Positions 8,443 to 17,269 of a stretch of 64,000 nt of DNA are shown here, piece after piece (the first letter of the stretch is position 1; each line of letters starts with the position of its first letter). Below the pieces are notes generated by a model. It had not been told where the DNA came from. It made no database searches and saw nothing but the letters and a program-made list of their open reading frames with translations. This stretch comes from DASYXZ01 sp035308965. Its GTDB lineage: Bacteria > Acidobacteriota > Terriglobia > UBA7540. Both the position numbers and the translations under genes were made by a program. The DNA is taken from assembly GCA_035308965.1 (NCBI GenBank), contig DATGFN010000064.1, forward strand, positions 26,549 through 90,548. Direction: 5' to 3'.

Positions 8443-9825
8443 ATGGCGACTATATTGATCGTCGAAGACGAACCGAAAATGTTGCGCTTGCTTGAATTGA
8501 GCCTGGCGGAGGAAAACTTTGCCACGCGGTCCGCTTCCAATGCCGAGGCGGGATTAAAAATTCTAACTCAAGAGCCGATTGACCTGGTGATTACGGATTT
8601 GAAACTTCCGGGCATGAACGGCCTGGAGTTTTTGCAGGCGATCAAGCGCACCAACGCCTCCATCCCCGCGGTGGTGATGACCGCTTACGGAACCGTGGAA
8701 ACCGCCGTGGAGGCCATGAAGGCGGGCGCAAGCGACTATGTGCTTAAGCCCTTTTCGCTCGATGAAATCAAAATGATCGCGCACAAGGAGCTGGACGTCA
8801 GCCGCCTGCGCGAGGAAAACCGCGACTTGCGCGAGGCGCTCGGCCATCGCTACGAATTCAAGAACATCATTGCGCGCAGTCCGAAAATGCAGGAGGTGCT
8901 GGCCATGGTGGAGCGCGTGGCGCCTTCCAATTCAACCGTGCTCCTGGGCGGCGAAAGCGGAGTGGGCAAGGACCTGATCGCGCGCGCCATCCACCAGCAC
9001 TCGCGCCGCGCTTCGGGGCCATTCATCAAAATTAACAGCACGGCCATTCCTGAAAATTTGCTGGAAAGCGAATTGTTCGGATTTGAAAAAGGCGCCTTCA
9101 CCGGAGCTATCGCCGCCAAGCCGGGGAAATTCGAGCTGGCCGATAAAGGCACGATCTTTCTGGATGAAATCGGCGACGTGCCGGCCGCCACCCAGGTGAA
9201 GTTGTTGCGGGTGCTCCAGGAGCGCGAATTCGAACGCCTGGGGGGAACCAAAACTTTAAAAGTGGATGTGCGCGTGGTGGCCGCCACCAATCAGGACCTG
9301 CGCGCCGCTCTCGAGCAGGGCACTTTTCGCGAAGACCTTTTCTATCGCCTGAACGTGGTGCCCATTTCCATCCCGCCTCTGCGCGAGCATAAGGAGGACA
9401 TTCCTTACCTGGCGGAATTTTTTGTGGGGCGCTTCGCGCGCGATGCCGCCAAGCCGGTTACCGGCATCACGGCGGCGGCGCAGCGCGTCTTGATGGAATT
9501 CCACTGGCCCGGAAACGTTCGCGAGCTCGAGAACATCATTGAGCGCGCGGTGGCGCTTTCCACCGGCACGGTTCTGGACGCGCCCGATATTCGCCTGGAT
9601 CATGCCCTGCCCGGAGTCGCCACGGCCGCCGGCGGACCCTTAGGAGCGTTCATCCCGGAGGGGCAGACGCTCGAACAATTTGAAGACGAGATCATCAAAG
9701 AGGCTATGCGCCGCTCCAACGGCAACAAGAGCCAGGCCGCGCGCCTGCTTGGCCTCTCTCGCAACGCGCTCCGTTACCGCCTCAGCAAAATGGGCGTGCC
9801 GGACGATCAGGAGGAAAAACCTTAG
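8443..9825 (+). CDS. NtrC-family sigma-54-dependent response regulator
   Basis: 460 residues in the classic three-part order. The receiver (1-120) has acidic residues in VEDEP and the phosphoacceptor Asp52 in VITDLKLPG. The AAA+ ATPase (about 140-375) has Walker A GESGVGKD, the sigma-54 contact loop EKGAFTGA and Walker B GTIFLDEIGD. The C-terminal Fis-type helix-turn-helix contains NKSQAARLLGLSRNALRYRL. It should activate sigma-54 promoters when phosphorylated by the kinase at 6603-7922. The open frame extends upstream through repeat DNA, but similarity starts at MATILIVEDEP, so the ATG at 8443 is chosen; no clear Shine-Dalgarno is left because a repeat arm ends just upstream. Confidence 0.94.
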   Translation: MATILIVEDEPKMLRLLELSLAEENFATRSASNAEAGLKILTQEPIDLVITDLKLPGMNGLEFLQAIKRTNASIPAVVMTAYGTVETAVEAMKAGASDYVLKPFSLDEIKMIAHKELDVSRLREENRDLREALGHRYEFKNIIARSPKMQEVLAMVERVAPSNSTVLLGGESGVGKDLIARAIHQHSRRASGPFIKINSTAIPENLLESELFGFEKGAFTGAIAAKPGKFELADKGTIFLDEIGDVPAATQVKLLRVLQEREFERLGGTKTLKVDVRVVAATNQDLRAALEQGTFREDLFYRLNVVPISIPPLREHKEDIPYLAEFFVGRFARDAAKPVTGITAAAQRVLMEFHWPGNVRELENIIERAVALSTGTVLDAPDIRLDHALPGVATAAGGPLGAFIPEGQTLEQFEDEIIKEAMRRSNGNKSQAARLLGLSRNALRYRLSKMGVPDDQEEKP

Positions 9826-9967
9826 CGTTATTCGGCGTCGGTGCTGCGGTCGGCTCCATCATTGCGCCGCCACGGCCCAAGTTTCGGAGTAGAATAAAAA
9901 CTGGAGTGCGGCCAGGTCACAATTCATTTATGGTTGAATTCGATTTCCGAATTTCCGGGAGGTGGCG

Positions 9968-11464
9968 ATGGCTTCCGTCATGAAAACGCTGTTGCTGAAT
10001 CCGCCCAGCTTCGATAAGTTTGACGGGGGCGCGGGTTCGCGGTGGCAAGCGGCAAGAGAGGCCGAAGCATTCTGGTACCCCACCTGGCTGGCTTACGCGG
10101 CCGGCATGCTGGAGGGCAGCCGCCTGCTGGATGCGCCGCCGCTGCACCTAACTCCGGCGCAGACCGTCCAAATTGCCCGCGATTATGACTTCCTTGTGCT
10201 CTTCACTTCCACCGTCGGATTTGAAAGCGATCTCCGAATCGTGCGCTCGATGAAAGAGGCAAAGCCCGATTTGAAGATCGCCTTCGTCGGTCCTCCCGTC
10301 CAGGTGCGTCCTGCCGAAAGTTTAATGGCCGGCGCCGACATCGATTTTGTGGTGCGGGGTGAATTCGATCACCCCGTGGTGGAGTATGCACAGGGGAAGA
10401 AGCTGGAGGAAATTGCGGGCGTAAGTTATCGCCGCGATGGCGCCGTGGTTCACAATCCCTCCAAGCCTCCCTTGACCACGGAAGAATTGGACCGGCTGCC
10501 TTTTGCCACCGAGGTCTACAAACGCGATCTGGTGATTGAGAACTACAACATGCCGTTTCTCCAGTACCCGTACGTTTCGTTTTACACCAGCCGCGGGTGC
10601 CCGGCGTTGTGCACGTTTTGCCTCTGGCCGCAGACCCTTTCCGGCCACGATTGGCGCGTTCGTTCCACTGACAATGTGGTGGCAGAGGTCAGCCGGGCGC
10701 TCAAATATTTTCCCCAGGCCAAAGAGTTTTTTTTCGATGACGACACTTTCAACATTCGCAAGGACCGCGTGCTGGATTTGTGCCGCAAATTCAAGCCCCT
10801 CGGATTTCGATGGTCCTGCAACTGCCGCGTGCACGGCGATTACGACACGCTGAAAGCCATGGCGGATGCGGGCGCGCGCAAGTTCGTGGTGGGATTCGAA
10901 TCCGGCGATCCGCAAATCCTCAAGAACATCAAGAAAGGCGCCACGGTGGAAATGGCGCGAACGTTTGCCGGCAATTGCAAGAAGGTGGGCATTGAAATTC
11001 ACGGCGATTTCATCATCGGACTGCCGGGCGAGACCAGGGAGACCATCGCGCGCACCATCGATTTCGCCAAAGAACTTGATACGGAAACCATTCAGGTTTC
11101 CATCGCCCACGCCCTTCCGGGCACGGAGCTGCACAGCCTGGTACAGAGCAGCGGCTTTCTCGCTTCGGAAGCTGTCGCCGACGCGGGCGGGCATCAGCTT
11201 CCCCACATCGAATATCCCGGCTTGAGCCGGCAGGAAATGATGGGGGCCGTCAACCGCTTTTACGATGCCTATTATTTCCGCCCGCGCGTGATCTGGCGCA
11301 TTGTGCGTCATGCTCTGTGGGATGGCGCCGAGCGCAAGCGCCTGCTCCACGAAGGAGCGGAATTCCTGAGCCTGCGGGCAGAACGCTGGCGTTATGCGCG
11401 CAAATCTCCCAGCCGGCCGGTGGCGGTTTCGGTTCCGGCCCTGCCCGGCGCGCGGCGGGATTAG
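9968..11464 (+). CDS. hpnJ: Hopanoid biosynthesis radical-SAM protein HpnJ
   Basis: 498 residues. The N-terminus MKTLLLNPPSFDKFDGGAGS and the following EAFWYPTWLAYAAG block are the recognisable HpnJ opening. A B12-binding-like domain occupies about residues 1-150, and a radical-SAM barrel carries Cys211, Cys215 and Cys218 in RGCPALCTFC. In hopanoid producers HpnJ is linked to making the cyclitol ether head group of bacteriohopanetetrol. The ATG at 9968 is preceded by GGGAGG at good spacing; a second ATG at 9980 (MKTLLL) is also possible. Two small membrane proteins and HpnI follow on the same strand, forming a probable operon. The core squalene-hopene cyclase genes are not in this window. Confidence 0.9.
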   Translation: MASVMKTLLLNPPSFDKFDGGAGSRWQAAREAEAFWYPTWLAYAAGMLEGSRLLDAPPLHLTPAQTVQIARDYDFLVLFTSTVGFESDLRIVRSMKEAKPDLKIAFVGPPVQVRPAESLMAGADIDFVVRGEFDHPVVEYAQGKKLEEIAGVSYRRDGAVVHNPSKPPLTTEELDRLPFATEVYKRDLVIENYNMPFLQYPYVSFYTSRGCPALCTFCLWPQTLSGHDWRVRSTDNVVAEVSRALKYFPQAKEFFFDDDTFNIRKDRVLDLCRKFKPLGFRWSCNCRVHGDYDTLKAMADAGARKFVVGFESGDPQILKNIKKGATVEMARTFAGNCKKVGIEIHGDFIIGLPGETRETIARTIDFAKELDTETIQVSIAHALPGTELHSLVQSSGFLASEAVADAGGHQLPHIEYPGLSRQEMMGAVNRFYDAYYFRPRVIWRIVRHALWDGAERKRLLHEGAEFLSLRAERWRYARKSPSRPVAVSVPALPGARRD

Positions 11465-11474
11465 GACCGCCATC

Positions 11475-11891
11475 ATGCCGGTTCGAAGCGCCCTTCAAAT
11501 TAAAACTCTGGTGCTGCTGGTCCCCATTGTGGTGTTTGCCTCCGCGGGCAACGTGCTGCTGGGCAAGGGCATGAAGCAGATTGGTGAAGCGCGCGCCTGG
11601 TCGCCGCCGGCGCTGGCCGCACTGTTTGAAAGGGCGTTCTCCAGCCCCTGGGTGTGGCTCGGCATCGGCAGCCTGCTGATCTTTCTGGCCTCCTTCATGC
11701 TGGTTCTTTCCTGGGCGGATTACAGTTTTGTAGCGCCGGCGGCCGCAGTCAGTTACGCCCTGGCGCCCTTGCTCAGCCATTGGTGGCTGGGCGAAGTTGT
11801 GACGCCGGTTCGATGGGTGGGGGTGGCCGTTATTTGCCTGGGCGTGGCGCTGATCACGCGCACTCCCGCACGCACTACAGGATTCGAATAG
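11475..11891 (+). CDS. Small 4-TM EamA/SMR-like membrane protein, first of a pair
   Basis: 138 residues with four hydrophobic helices: LVLLVPIVVFASAGNVLL, the helix after SSPWVWLGIGSLL, SFVAPAAAVSYALAPL, and WVGVAVICLGVALI. The shape and the closing RWVGVAVICLGVAL pattern resemble half-size drug/metabolite transporters such as EmrE or the ArnE/ArnF lipid-sugar flippase pair. It starts 10 bases after hpnJ and is followed one base after its stop by a paralogue (both contain MKQIGE near residue 30), so the two probably work as a heterodimer. Placed between hpnJ and hpnI, a role in moving a hopanoid or its sugar intermediate across the membrane is plausible but only inferred. Confidence 0.75.
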   Translation: MPVRSALQIKTLVLLVPIVVFASAGNVLLGKGMKQIGEARAWSPPALAALFERAFSSPWVWLGIGSLLIFLASFMLVLSWADYSFVAPAAAVSYALAPLLSHWWLGEVVTPVRWVGVAVICLGVALITRTPARTTGFE

Positions 11892-11892
11892 C

Positions 11893-12261
11893 GTGCGAAC
11901 CCCACTGTGCCTTCTACTGGTCATCCTGGGCAGCACGGGCGGGGAAGTGGCGGTGACGCACGCTATGAAGCAAATTGGAGAGGTTCACAATTTTTCTCCG
12001 CGTGCATTACTGGTTTTTTTAATTCGCGCCCTCAAACAAAAATGGTTTTGGGCGGGCCTGGGTTTGCTGGCGCTCGGATTTTTCTCCTTGCTGACTTTGC
12101 TCACCTGGGCGGACGTCAGTTTGGTTATTCCCGCCACCGCGTTGAGCTTTGTGGTGGGAGGACTGGCCGCCAAATTGTTTTTGGGCGAGCGCCTCGTCCC
12201 GATGCGCTGGGCGGGCATCGCGCTGGTTTCCATTGGTGTCGCGCTGGTGGCGATGGGATAA
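11893..12261 (+). CDS. Small 4-TM EamA/SMR-like membrane protein, second of a pair
   Basis: 122 residues starting with GTG one base after the stop of the upstream paralogue, which indicates tight translational coupling. Four hydrophobic helices are visible, with HAMKQIGEVH after TM1 and RWAGIALVSIGVALVAMG at the end, mirroring its neighbour. The size and tandem paralogy are those of heterodimeric SMR-type transporters (for example ArnE/ArnF). No charged Glu typical of EmrE drug exporters sits in TM1 with confidence, though a Glu is present in GGEVAVTHAMKQ. Function inferred only from fold and hopanoid context. Confidence 0.72.
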   Translation: MRTPLCLLLVILGSTGGEVAVTHAMKQIGEVHNFSPRALLVFLIRALKQKWFWAGLGLLALGFFSLLTLLTWADVSLVIPATALSFVVGGLAAKLFLGERLVPMRWAGIALVSIGVALVAMG

Positions 12262-12343
12262 ATTCGTTTTCGCTCACCCTTCCAAGAGCGGGAAAAGCGG
12301 CGATGTCAACCGCTGGGGCCGGTTGGGAGTGTACTGATTTTCC

Positions 12344-12410
12344 CGGGAGCGCGGGCATCTCGCCCGCAATGCAATTATAAGGAAAGAGCGGGCGAGACGC
12401 CCGCGATCCC
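12344..12410. repeat. Palindromic GCGGGC-GAGA-GCCCGC element (copy 1)
   Basis: An inverted pair of GGGAGCGCGGGCATCTCGCC and its near complement (AGCGGGCGAGACGCCCGCGA), each arm itself partly palindromic, lies between the second SMR-like gene and hpnI. A very similar element is found at 35000-35070. It could fold into a strong hairpin in RNA; no T-run follows, so it is not a standard terminator. Confidence 0.7.
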
Positions 12411-12462
12411 AGCGATGTAAATCCGGACACTACCGAGCGGTTGGGGGCTTCTCAATTTCAAA

Positions 12463-13692
12463 ATGAATCTCGGTCAATTCATAGTCGTGCACTGGGCTTC
12501 CATTCGAGGGCTGATTCTATGCGCGGCGGCAGCCCCGCTGGCTTATTATCTCGCCACTTTGTTATGCGGCTGGGATTTTTTCCGCCATGGCAGCCAAGCG
12601 CGCGCCGACTTCCTGCCGGGTGTGAGCCTGCTGAAACCTATGAAGGGTTTGGACCGGGAGACCTATGAAAACCTCGCCAGCTTCTGCCGCCAGGACTATC
12701 CCCAATTCGAAATCCTTTTTGGATTCAGCCACCCGCAGGACGCTGCCGTGCCCGTGGTGAAAAAAATCATGGCGGATTTCCCCGGCGTTTGCATCCGGAT
12801 GCTGACCGGAACCCGGGAGCAGGGCGCGAACAACAAGGTCGCCAAGCTCTGCGGATTGGCGCGTGTGGCGCAGTATGACCTGCTGGTGGTAAGCGACAGT
12901 GATACACGCGTAGGCGCAAATTATCTCCGCCGCATCGCCGCGCCGTTCAGCGATTCGCGCCTGGGAGCGGCGACCAGTGTGTATCGTGGTATGGCTGCTC
13001 CCAATCCATGGTCAGAGCTTGAAGCTTTGAGCCTGAGCACCGAGTTCATCCCCAGCGCCCTGGTGGCGCGGAAGCTGGGCATGAAATTTGCCTTGGGCGC
13101 CACCATGGCCGTTCGCCGCCAGGCTTTGGAGGCCATCGGCGGCTTCGAATCACTCGCGGACATGGCGGCCGACGATCACGAACTCGGCAGGCGTGTGGCT
13201 GCCCAAGGCTATGGAGTGGAATTCGTGGATGGCGCCGTCTGCACCGAGTGTGGATCGCGGAGCTTTAGGGAATATTTCCGGCACCAGGTGCGGTGGTCGG
13301 TGGTCACGCGCGAATCGAAACCCTGGGGGCATTTTGGATTTATTTTTGCCCAAGGACTGCCTTGGACAATCCTGGCCGCCGACTTGTCTCCCACCCTCGC
13401 GCTCGCGGCAGGCTTCATCGCCGCTTACCTGGTCCTTCGTTTCGCGGTTGCGTTCACGGTTGGCGCTTGGGGACTTCACGATCCGTTGCTCAAGGGAAAA
13501 TGGTGGTGGGCGCCCATCAGCGACGCCCTCAGTTTCCTGGTTTGGTCCGCCAGCCTTTTTACTCGCCGCGTTTATTGGCAAGGTGTAGCCTACGACGTCC
13601 GCAGAGGCCGCCTGCTTCCTGCCGCGCCCGACCCAATTCCGACCAAGGGAATCGAAGATCAAAAAATCGAAGCCCGCCAATGGACGGACTGA
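12463..13692 (+). CDS. hpnI: Hopanoid glucosaminyltransferase HpnI (GT2/GT21-like)
   Basis: 409 residues. A GT-A type glycosyltransferase domain carries the opening PGVSLLKPMKGLDRETYENL, metal-binding Asp145 and Asp147 in VSDSDTRV, a DDHELGRR motif near residue 230 and the HQVRW (QxxRW-type) motif at Gln275-Trp279, followed by C-terminal membrane helices. This is the layout of ceramide-glucosyltransferase-like HpnI, which adds N-acetylglucosamine to bacteriohopanetetrol. It follows hpnJ and the two SMR-like genes; a palindromic element lies 50-120 bases upstream. HpnK, the deacetylase that usually follows, is absent here: the next gene is a divergent-function permease on the other strand. The start at ATG 12463 has only a weak ribosome site. 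Confidence 0.88.
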   Translation: MNLGQFIVVHWASIRGLILCAAAAPLAYYLATLLCGWDFFRHGSQARADFLPGVSLLKPMKGLDRETYENLASFCRQDYPQFEILFGFSHPQDAAVPVVKKIMADFPGVCIRMLTGTREQGANNKVAKLCGLARVAQYDLLVVSDSDTRVGANYLRRIAAPFSDSRLGAATSVYRGMAAPNPWSELEALSLSTEFIPSALVARKLGMKFALGATMAVRRQALEAIGGFESLADMAADDHELGRRVAAQGYGVEFVDGAVCTECGSRSFREYFRHQVRWSVVTRESKPWGHFGFIFAQGLPWTILAADLSPTLALAAGFIAAYLVLRFAVAFTVGAWGLHDPLLKGKWWWAPISDALSFLVWSASLFTRRVYWQGVAYDVRRGRLLPAAPDPIPTKGIEDQKIEARQWTD

Positions 13693-13811
13693 AGTGGTGT
13701 TTTCAGCAAGATTAAGCTCCCGCTATTCGCGTTACCCCGATTGATTTTCCTTCGGGAAGCGCACACGCCCGCAAAGCGCCCACCAAAAGGCTACTGAAAA
13801 ACTCGCCTAAA

Positions 13812-13899
13812 TTGTCATTCCGAGGAGCTCGTGGCGACGAGGAATCTCGCATTGTCTGTATTTTCAGTGCGAGATTCCTTGCTGTACTCGGAATGACAA
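13812..13899. repeat. Nested inverted repeat, GTCATTCCGAGGAGC type
   Basis: Outer arms of 13 bases (TTGTCATTCCGAG at 13812-13824 and its exact complement at 13887-13899) enclose inner arms of 12 bases (AGGAATCTCGCA at 13840-13851, complement at 13868-13879). It lies in the convergent gap between hpnI and the permease. Elements of this wording are common in several soil bacteria and behave like small MITE/REP units. Confidence 0.8.
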
Positions 13900-13963
13900 G
13901 CCCGGAAATCTTTTTTCAACAAACTCCTAACCTGCGCTTGCAAGATTGTTTCCGAGTACAGAT

Positions 13964-16432
13964 TCATTCCGATCGCAGAGAAACCACAGGATCGATGCGG
14001 GCGGCGCGGCGGGCGGGAATGTAACTCGCGAGCAGGCACACGAGCGCCAGCAGTAAGGGAACGGCGATAAATGTGACGGGGTCGGTGGCCTGAATGCCAA
14101 ACAGAAGATTTTGCATGAATCGCGTTAGGACGAACGCCCCGGCGAGTCCGGCAGCCACTCCGTAGAAGGCGAGAGTGAGCCCCTTGCCGACCACCAGGCT
14201 GAGGATATCGTGCTCGGTTGCACCCAGCGCGATTCGAATCCCGATTTCGCGCGCGCCCTGGTTCACCAGATACGCCATGAGGCTGTAGATTCCAACCATG
14301 GCCAAGGCCAGCGCCAGCACGGCAAAGAGGCTGAGAAGCGTCATGGAGAAACGGCGCCGCGCCAGTGATTCATTCACGTGTTCGGACATGGTGCGCACGT
14401 TGTAGAGCGGGAGATCGGCGTCGAGACTGCGAACTTCGTTTTTCACCGCCGCCGTCAGCGCGGTGGGATCGGCGCCGTTGCGCATCACAACCGTCATGGC
14501 GCGCGCCGGAAACTGAGTTTGCGGGGCGTAGAAAGCAATGCGCGGATCGGAATCGAGTGAATCCTGTTTGACTCTTCCCACCACACCCACGATGGTTTGC
14601 CACGGGTCATCGGATTTCAGTTCCACGATGTGAATGCGCTTGCCCACCGCATCCTCATGGGGCCAGAACTGTTCGGCCATGCGCTCGTCCACCATCACCA
14701 CGCGGGGATGGGCGGTGGTGTCGTCTTCATTAAAAAAACGGCCGCGGCGCAGGGGAATCTGCATGGCCTGAAAATAGCGCCCACTGACGACGCGCATATC
14801 CGCATTAATGAACTTCTCGCCCGCGGGCGGATCGCGTCCTTCCACGGTGATGGGCGTCCAGGCGAAGGCCTGGCTGAGGGGAAGCGCCGTGATGCCCCCG
14901 GCTGCGGTGACTCCGGGTAGAGCTTCCAGACGATTGAAAAGTTGTCGGTAGGTATTCAGGATGGCAGGCGGGTCAGCGTACTTGCGATGGGCCATGGTCA
15001 GCTCGAAGGTGAGCACGTTTTGGGGATTGAATCCCGGCGGCACTTTTTCCAGGCGGCCGAAGCTGCGAATCAGCAATCCGGCCCCGATGAGCAGCACTAC
15101 GGAGAGCGCGAGGCCCGAAACCACCAGGACGCGGCGCAGATTGTTTCCACGGCCCCAAATTGTGCTGGCGCCGGCCGAGCCCCGGCTCGCATCTTTCAAC
15201 GTGGAATAAAGATCGAGGCGCAAGACACGAAAGGCCGGTGCGAGGCCAAAAAGAATTCCTGAGAAGATGGAAACGAGCAGGGTAAACGCCAGCACCTGTC
15301 CGTTGACGCCGACCTCGTTCAGCCGCGGAACGCTGCTCGAGCCGAGAAGAAGAATCCAACTTACACCCCACATGGAAAGCAACACGCCGAAAGCTCCTCC
15401 ACAAATGGCCAGAAGGACGCTTTCGGTGAGCAACTGGCCCACAATGCGCAGCGCGCCGGCGCCCATGGCCCGCCGAACTGCGATTTCTTTCTGCCGGCTC
15501 ACAGCGCGGGCCAGAAGAAGATTGGCGACGTTGGCGCAGGCGATCAGCAGAACAAAGCCGACCGCGCCCAGCAAAATGAAAATTGTTCCTCGAACGTCAC
15601 CCACCACTTGCTCCATCAGGGGCACAATGCTGAACGTGAGCCCACCGCTCGGCGGATAAGATTCGGGATAATCGTGGCGGAGGCGGGCGATGATGATGTT
15701 CATCTCCGCCTGGGCCTGGTCCACGGAGACGCCGGGCTTGAGCTTGCCCATCAGGTTGTAGTCTTCGTGAGTGCGAATTTGGGCAGCGCCGGGCGGGAGC
15801 GCGATGGGCAAAAAGATTTCCGGTTGGTCAGCCCCGTAAAGCGTGGGCAGGACTTCACGCGGCAACGAAAACGTCTGAGGCAGGATGCCCACCACTTGAT
15901 AGGGAAGACCGTTCAACGAGATGGACCGGCCCACTATTTGCGCGTCGCCGCCGTAACGCCGCATCCACATGCCGTAGGTGAGCAAGGCGCTGGCGGGGCT
16001 GCCTTGGGCATCCTCCGCGGTCACAAACAACCTGCCCAGGGCAGCGCGCGCGCCCAGCATGGGAAAAAGATTTGTGGAGACGCGCACCGCGCCGATTCGC
16101 TCCGGCTCGCCCTGGCCGGTCAAATTATAATTTCCACCTATGGCGATGGCGAGCTGCTCGAAACCGTGGTGACCGTTTTTGATGTCGAGGTATTGGGCGG
16201 GGGAGAACCAGTCCTGCGCAATGTTCAGGCCGGGCGAACGATTCCAGAGAATCACCAGGCGGCCGGCATCCTTATAGGGAAGCGGGCGCAGAAGCAAAGC
16301 GCTGGCAATGCTGAAAACGGCTGTGTTGGCGCCGATGCCGATGGCAAGCGACACCACCGCAGCGGCGGTGAACATAGGGCTTTTCGCCAGGGTACGAATG
16401 GCGTAACGAAGGTCGTGGAGCAGTGTATTCAT
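13964..16432 (-). CDS. ADOP-type MacB/FtsX ABC permease (orphan)
   Basis: 822 residues with the double layout of acidobacterial duplicated orphan permeases. It has a short N-terminal DLRYAIRTLAKSPMFTAAAV segment, TM1 (about 20-40), a MacB-like periplasmic domain, an FtsX block of three helices near 275-410 (LIACANVANLLLARAVSRQKEIAVRRAMGA), a second periplasmic domain, and a final FtsX block (AYLVNQGAREIGIRIALGA, about 715-810). No ATPase gene is adjacent, the usual situation for this family. Such proteins are thought to work with unlinked ATPases in export or mechanotransmission; the substrate is unknown. A second member lies at 27564-30095. The ATG at 16432 is the natural family start. Confidence 0.92.
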   Translation of the reverse strand: MNTLLHDLRYAIRTLAKSPMFTAAAVVSLAIGIGANTAVFSIASALLLRPLPYKDAGRLVILWNRSPGLNIAQDWFSPAQYLDIKNGHHGFEQLAIAIGGNYNLTGQGEPERIGAVRVSTNLFPMLGARAALGRLFVTAEDAQGSPASALLTYGMWMRRYGGDAQIVGRSISLNGLPYQVVGILPQTFSLPREVLPTLYGADQPEIFLPIALPPGAAQIRTHEDYNLMGKLKPGVSVDQAQAEMNIIIARLRHDYPESYPPSGGLTFSIVPLMEQVVGDVRGTIFILLGAVGFVLLIACANVANLLLARAVSRQKEIAVRRAMGAGALRIVGQLLTESVLLAICGGAFGVLLSMWGVSWILLLGSSSVPRLNEVGVNGQVLAFTLLVSIFSGILFGLAPAFRVLRLDLYSTLKDASRGSAGASTIWGRGNNLRRVLVVSGLALSVVLLIGAGLLIRSFGRLEKVPPGFNPQNVLTFELTMAHRKYADPPAILNTYRQLFNRLEALPGVTAAGGITALPLSQAFAWTPITVEGRDPPAGEKFINADMRVVSGRYFQAMQIPLRRGRFFNEDDTTAHPRVVMVDERMAEQFWPHEDAVGKRIHIVELKSDDPWQTIVGVVGRVKQDSLDSDPRIAFYAPQTQFPARAMTVVMRNGADPTALTAAVKNEVRSLDADLPLYNVRTMSEHVNESLARRRFSMTLLSLFAVLALALAMVGIYSLMAYLVNQGAREIGIRIALGATEHDILSLVVGKGLTLAFYGVAAGLAGAFVLTRFMQNLLFGIQATDPVTFIAVPLLLALVCLLASYIPARRAARIDPVVSLRSE

Positions 16433-16477
16433 GTTGTGCCGGATGAGCCGGAAGGGAAGGCATAATATGCTTCCGGC

Positions 16478-17194
16478 TTAGCATCGAATCGTTTTTCGCT
16501 TCTGACCTACGCGGCCGGAGGCCTCCATCTTTTCGATTTGCTCGGAGGCAAGCCGCACGGTGCAGGCCGTGTCGCCTACGTCCACTGAAACAGCGCCCAT
16601 CTGGCGGGCAGCGGCTTTCGCTTGCTTCAACAAAGGCTTCACGTAAGTTCCGACCGCAATGATAAAACCATTCATGGTGTAGCGAACGCGATTTTGCGCC
16701 CCGTGAATTCCCTTCACCACCGTACTGAGAAGACCTTCGATTTCCTTAAGGTCTAGAATTTCGTCCGGCTGTGTGGCAACCAGGCCGGAATAAGCACACC
16801 AACCGCAGCATGCGACATGTTCTTTCTTGGACTTGATCCATTGCATGGCCAGGTCCCGGGCGTGCGAATTTTCAACCGTAACCCAGGGAACTGTATACTC
16901 GGATATCATCTGTAGATTTGCCGTGCCCTCGGCCCAGTCGTTCAATTCCTGTGTGGTCATTTTGGATCCGTCGGCAACCATCCCGGCCAGATACATTGCA
17001 TCCAAATTCCCGGTTGCGTAGAGCTCGCACGCAAGAGCCTGCTGTCCTTTCATCTTCTTGGCTATGACTTTAAGGTCGGCGACGCTCACGCCGAACATAT
17101 TGTCCGTAGCCATGCCATGGCGCGCATATATTTTGCGCGTCTTTTCGGTGCCCTTCTTTTTCAAGTCGGCCAGGATGGATTCGACGGTTGGCAT
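16478..17194 (-). CDS. AlkD-like DNA alkylation repair protein
   Basis: 238 residues, mostly helical HEAT-like sequence: MPTVESILADLKKKGTEKTR, GVSVADLKVIAKKMK, AMQWIKSKKEHVACCGWCAYS. This is the signature of the AlkD/DNA-alkylation-repair family (PF08713), in which relatives excise alkylated bases as glycosylases. The catalytic Asp/Trp set of characterised AlkD cannot be confirmed by eye, so activity is uncertain; many members have unknown function. The start at 17194 has an AGAGGGAGA ribosome site. The C-terminus (about 200-238) is basic. It sits between the ADOP permease and a small secreted protein on the same strand with no obvious functional link. Confidence 0.82.
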   Translation of the reverse strand: MPTVESILADLKKKGTEKTRKIYARHGMATDNMFGVSVADLKVIAKKMKGQQALACELYATGNLDAMYLAGMVADGSKMTTQELNDWAEGTANLQMISEYTVPWVTVENSHARDLAMQWIKSKKEHVACCGWCAYSGLVATQPDEILDLKEIEGLLSTVVKGIHGAQNRVRYTMNGFIIAVGTYVKPLLKQAKAAARQMGAVSVDVGDTACTVRLASEQIEKMEASGRVGQKRKTIRC

Positions 17195-17269
17195 TAGTCT
17201 CCCTCTTGCCAGGCTAGGCACATTTGAACCGGAGGTTCGCAGTTGTCCTATCTGTGTACATCACGACCT

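Noticed and set aside
10322..11476. 384-codon antisense frame over hpnJ
   Set aside because: GC-rich shadow frame; the plus-strand protein has clear HpnJ motifs.
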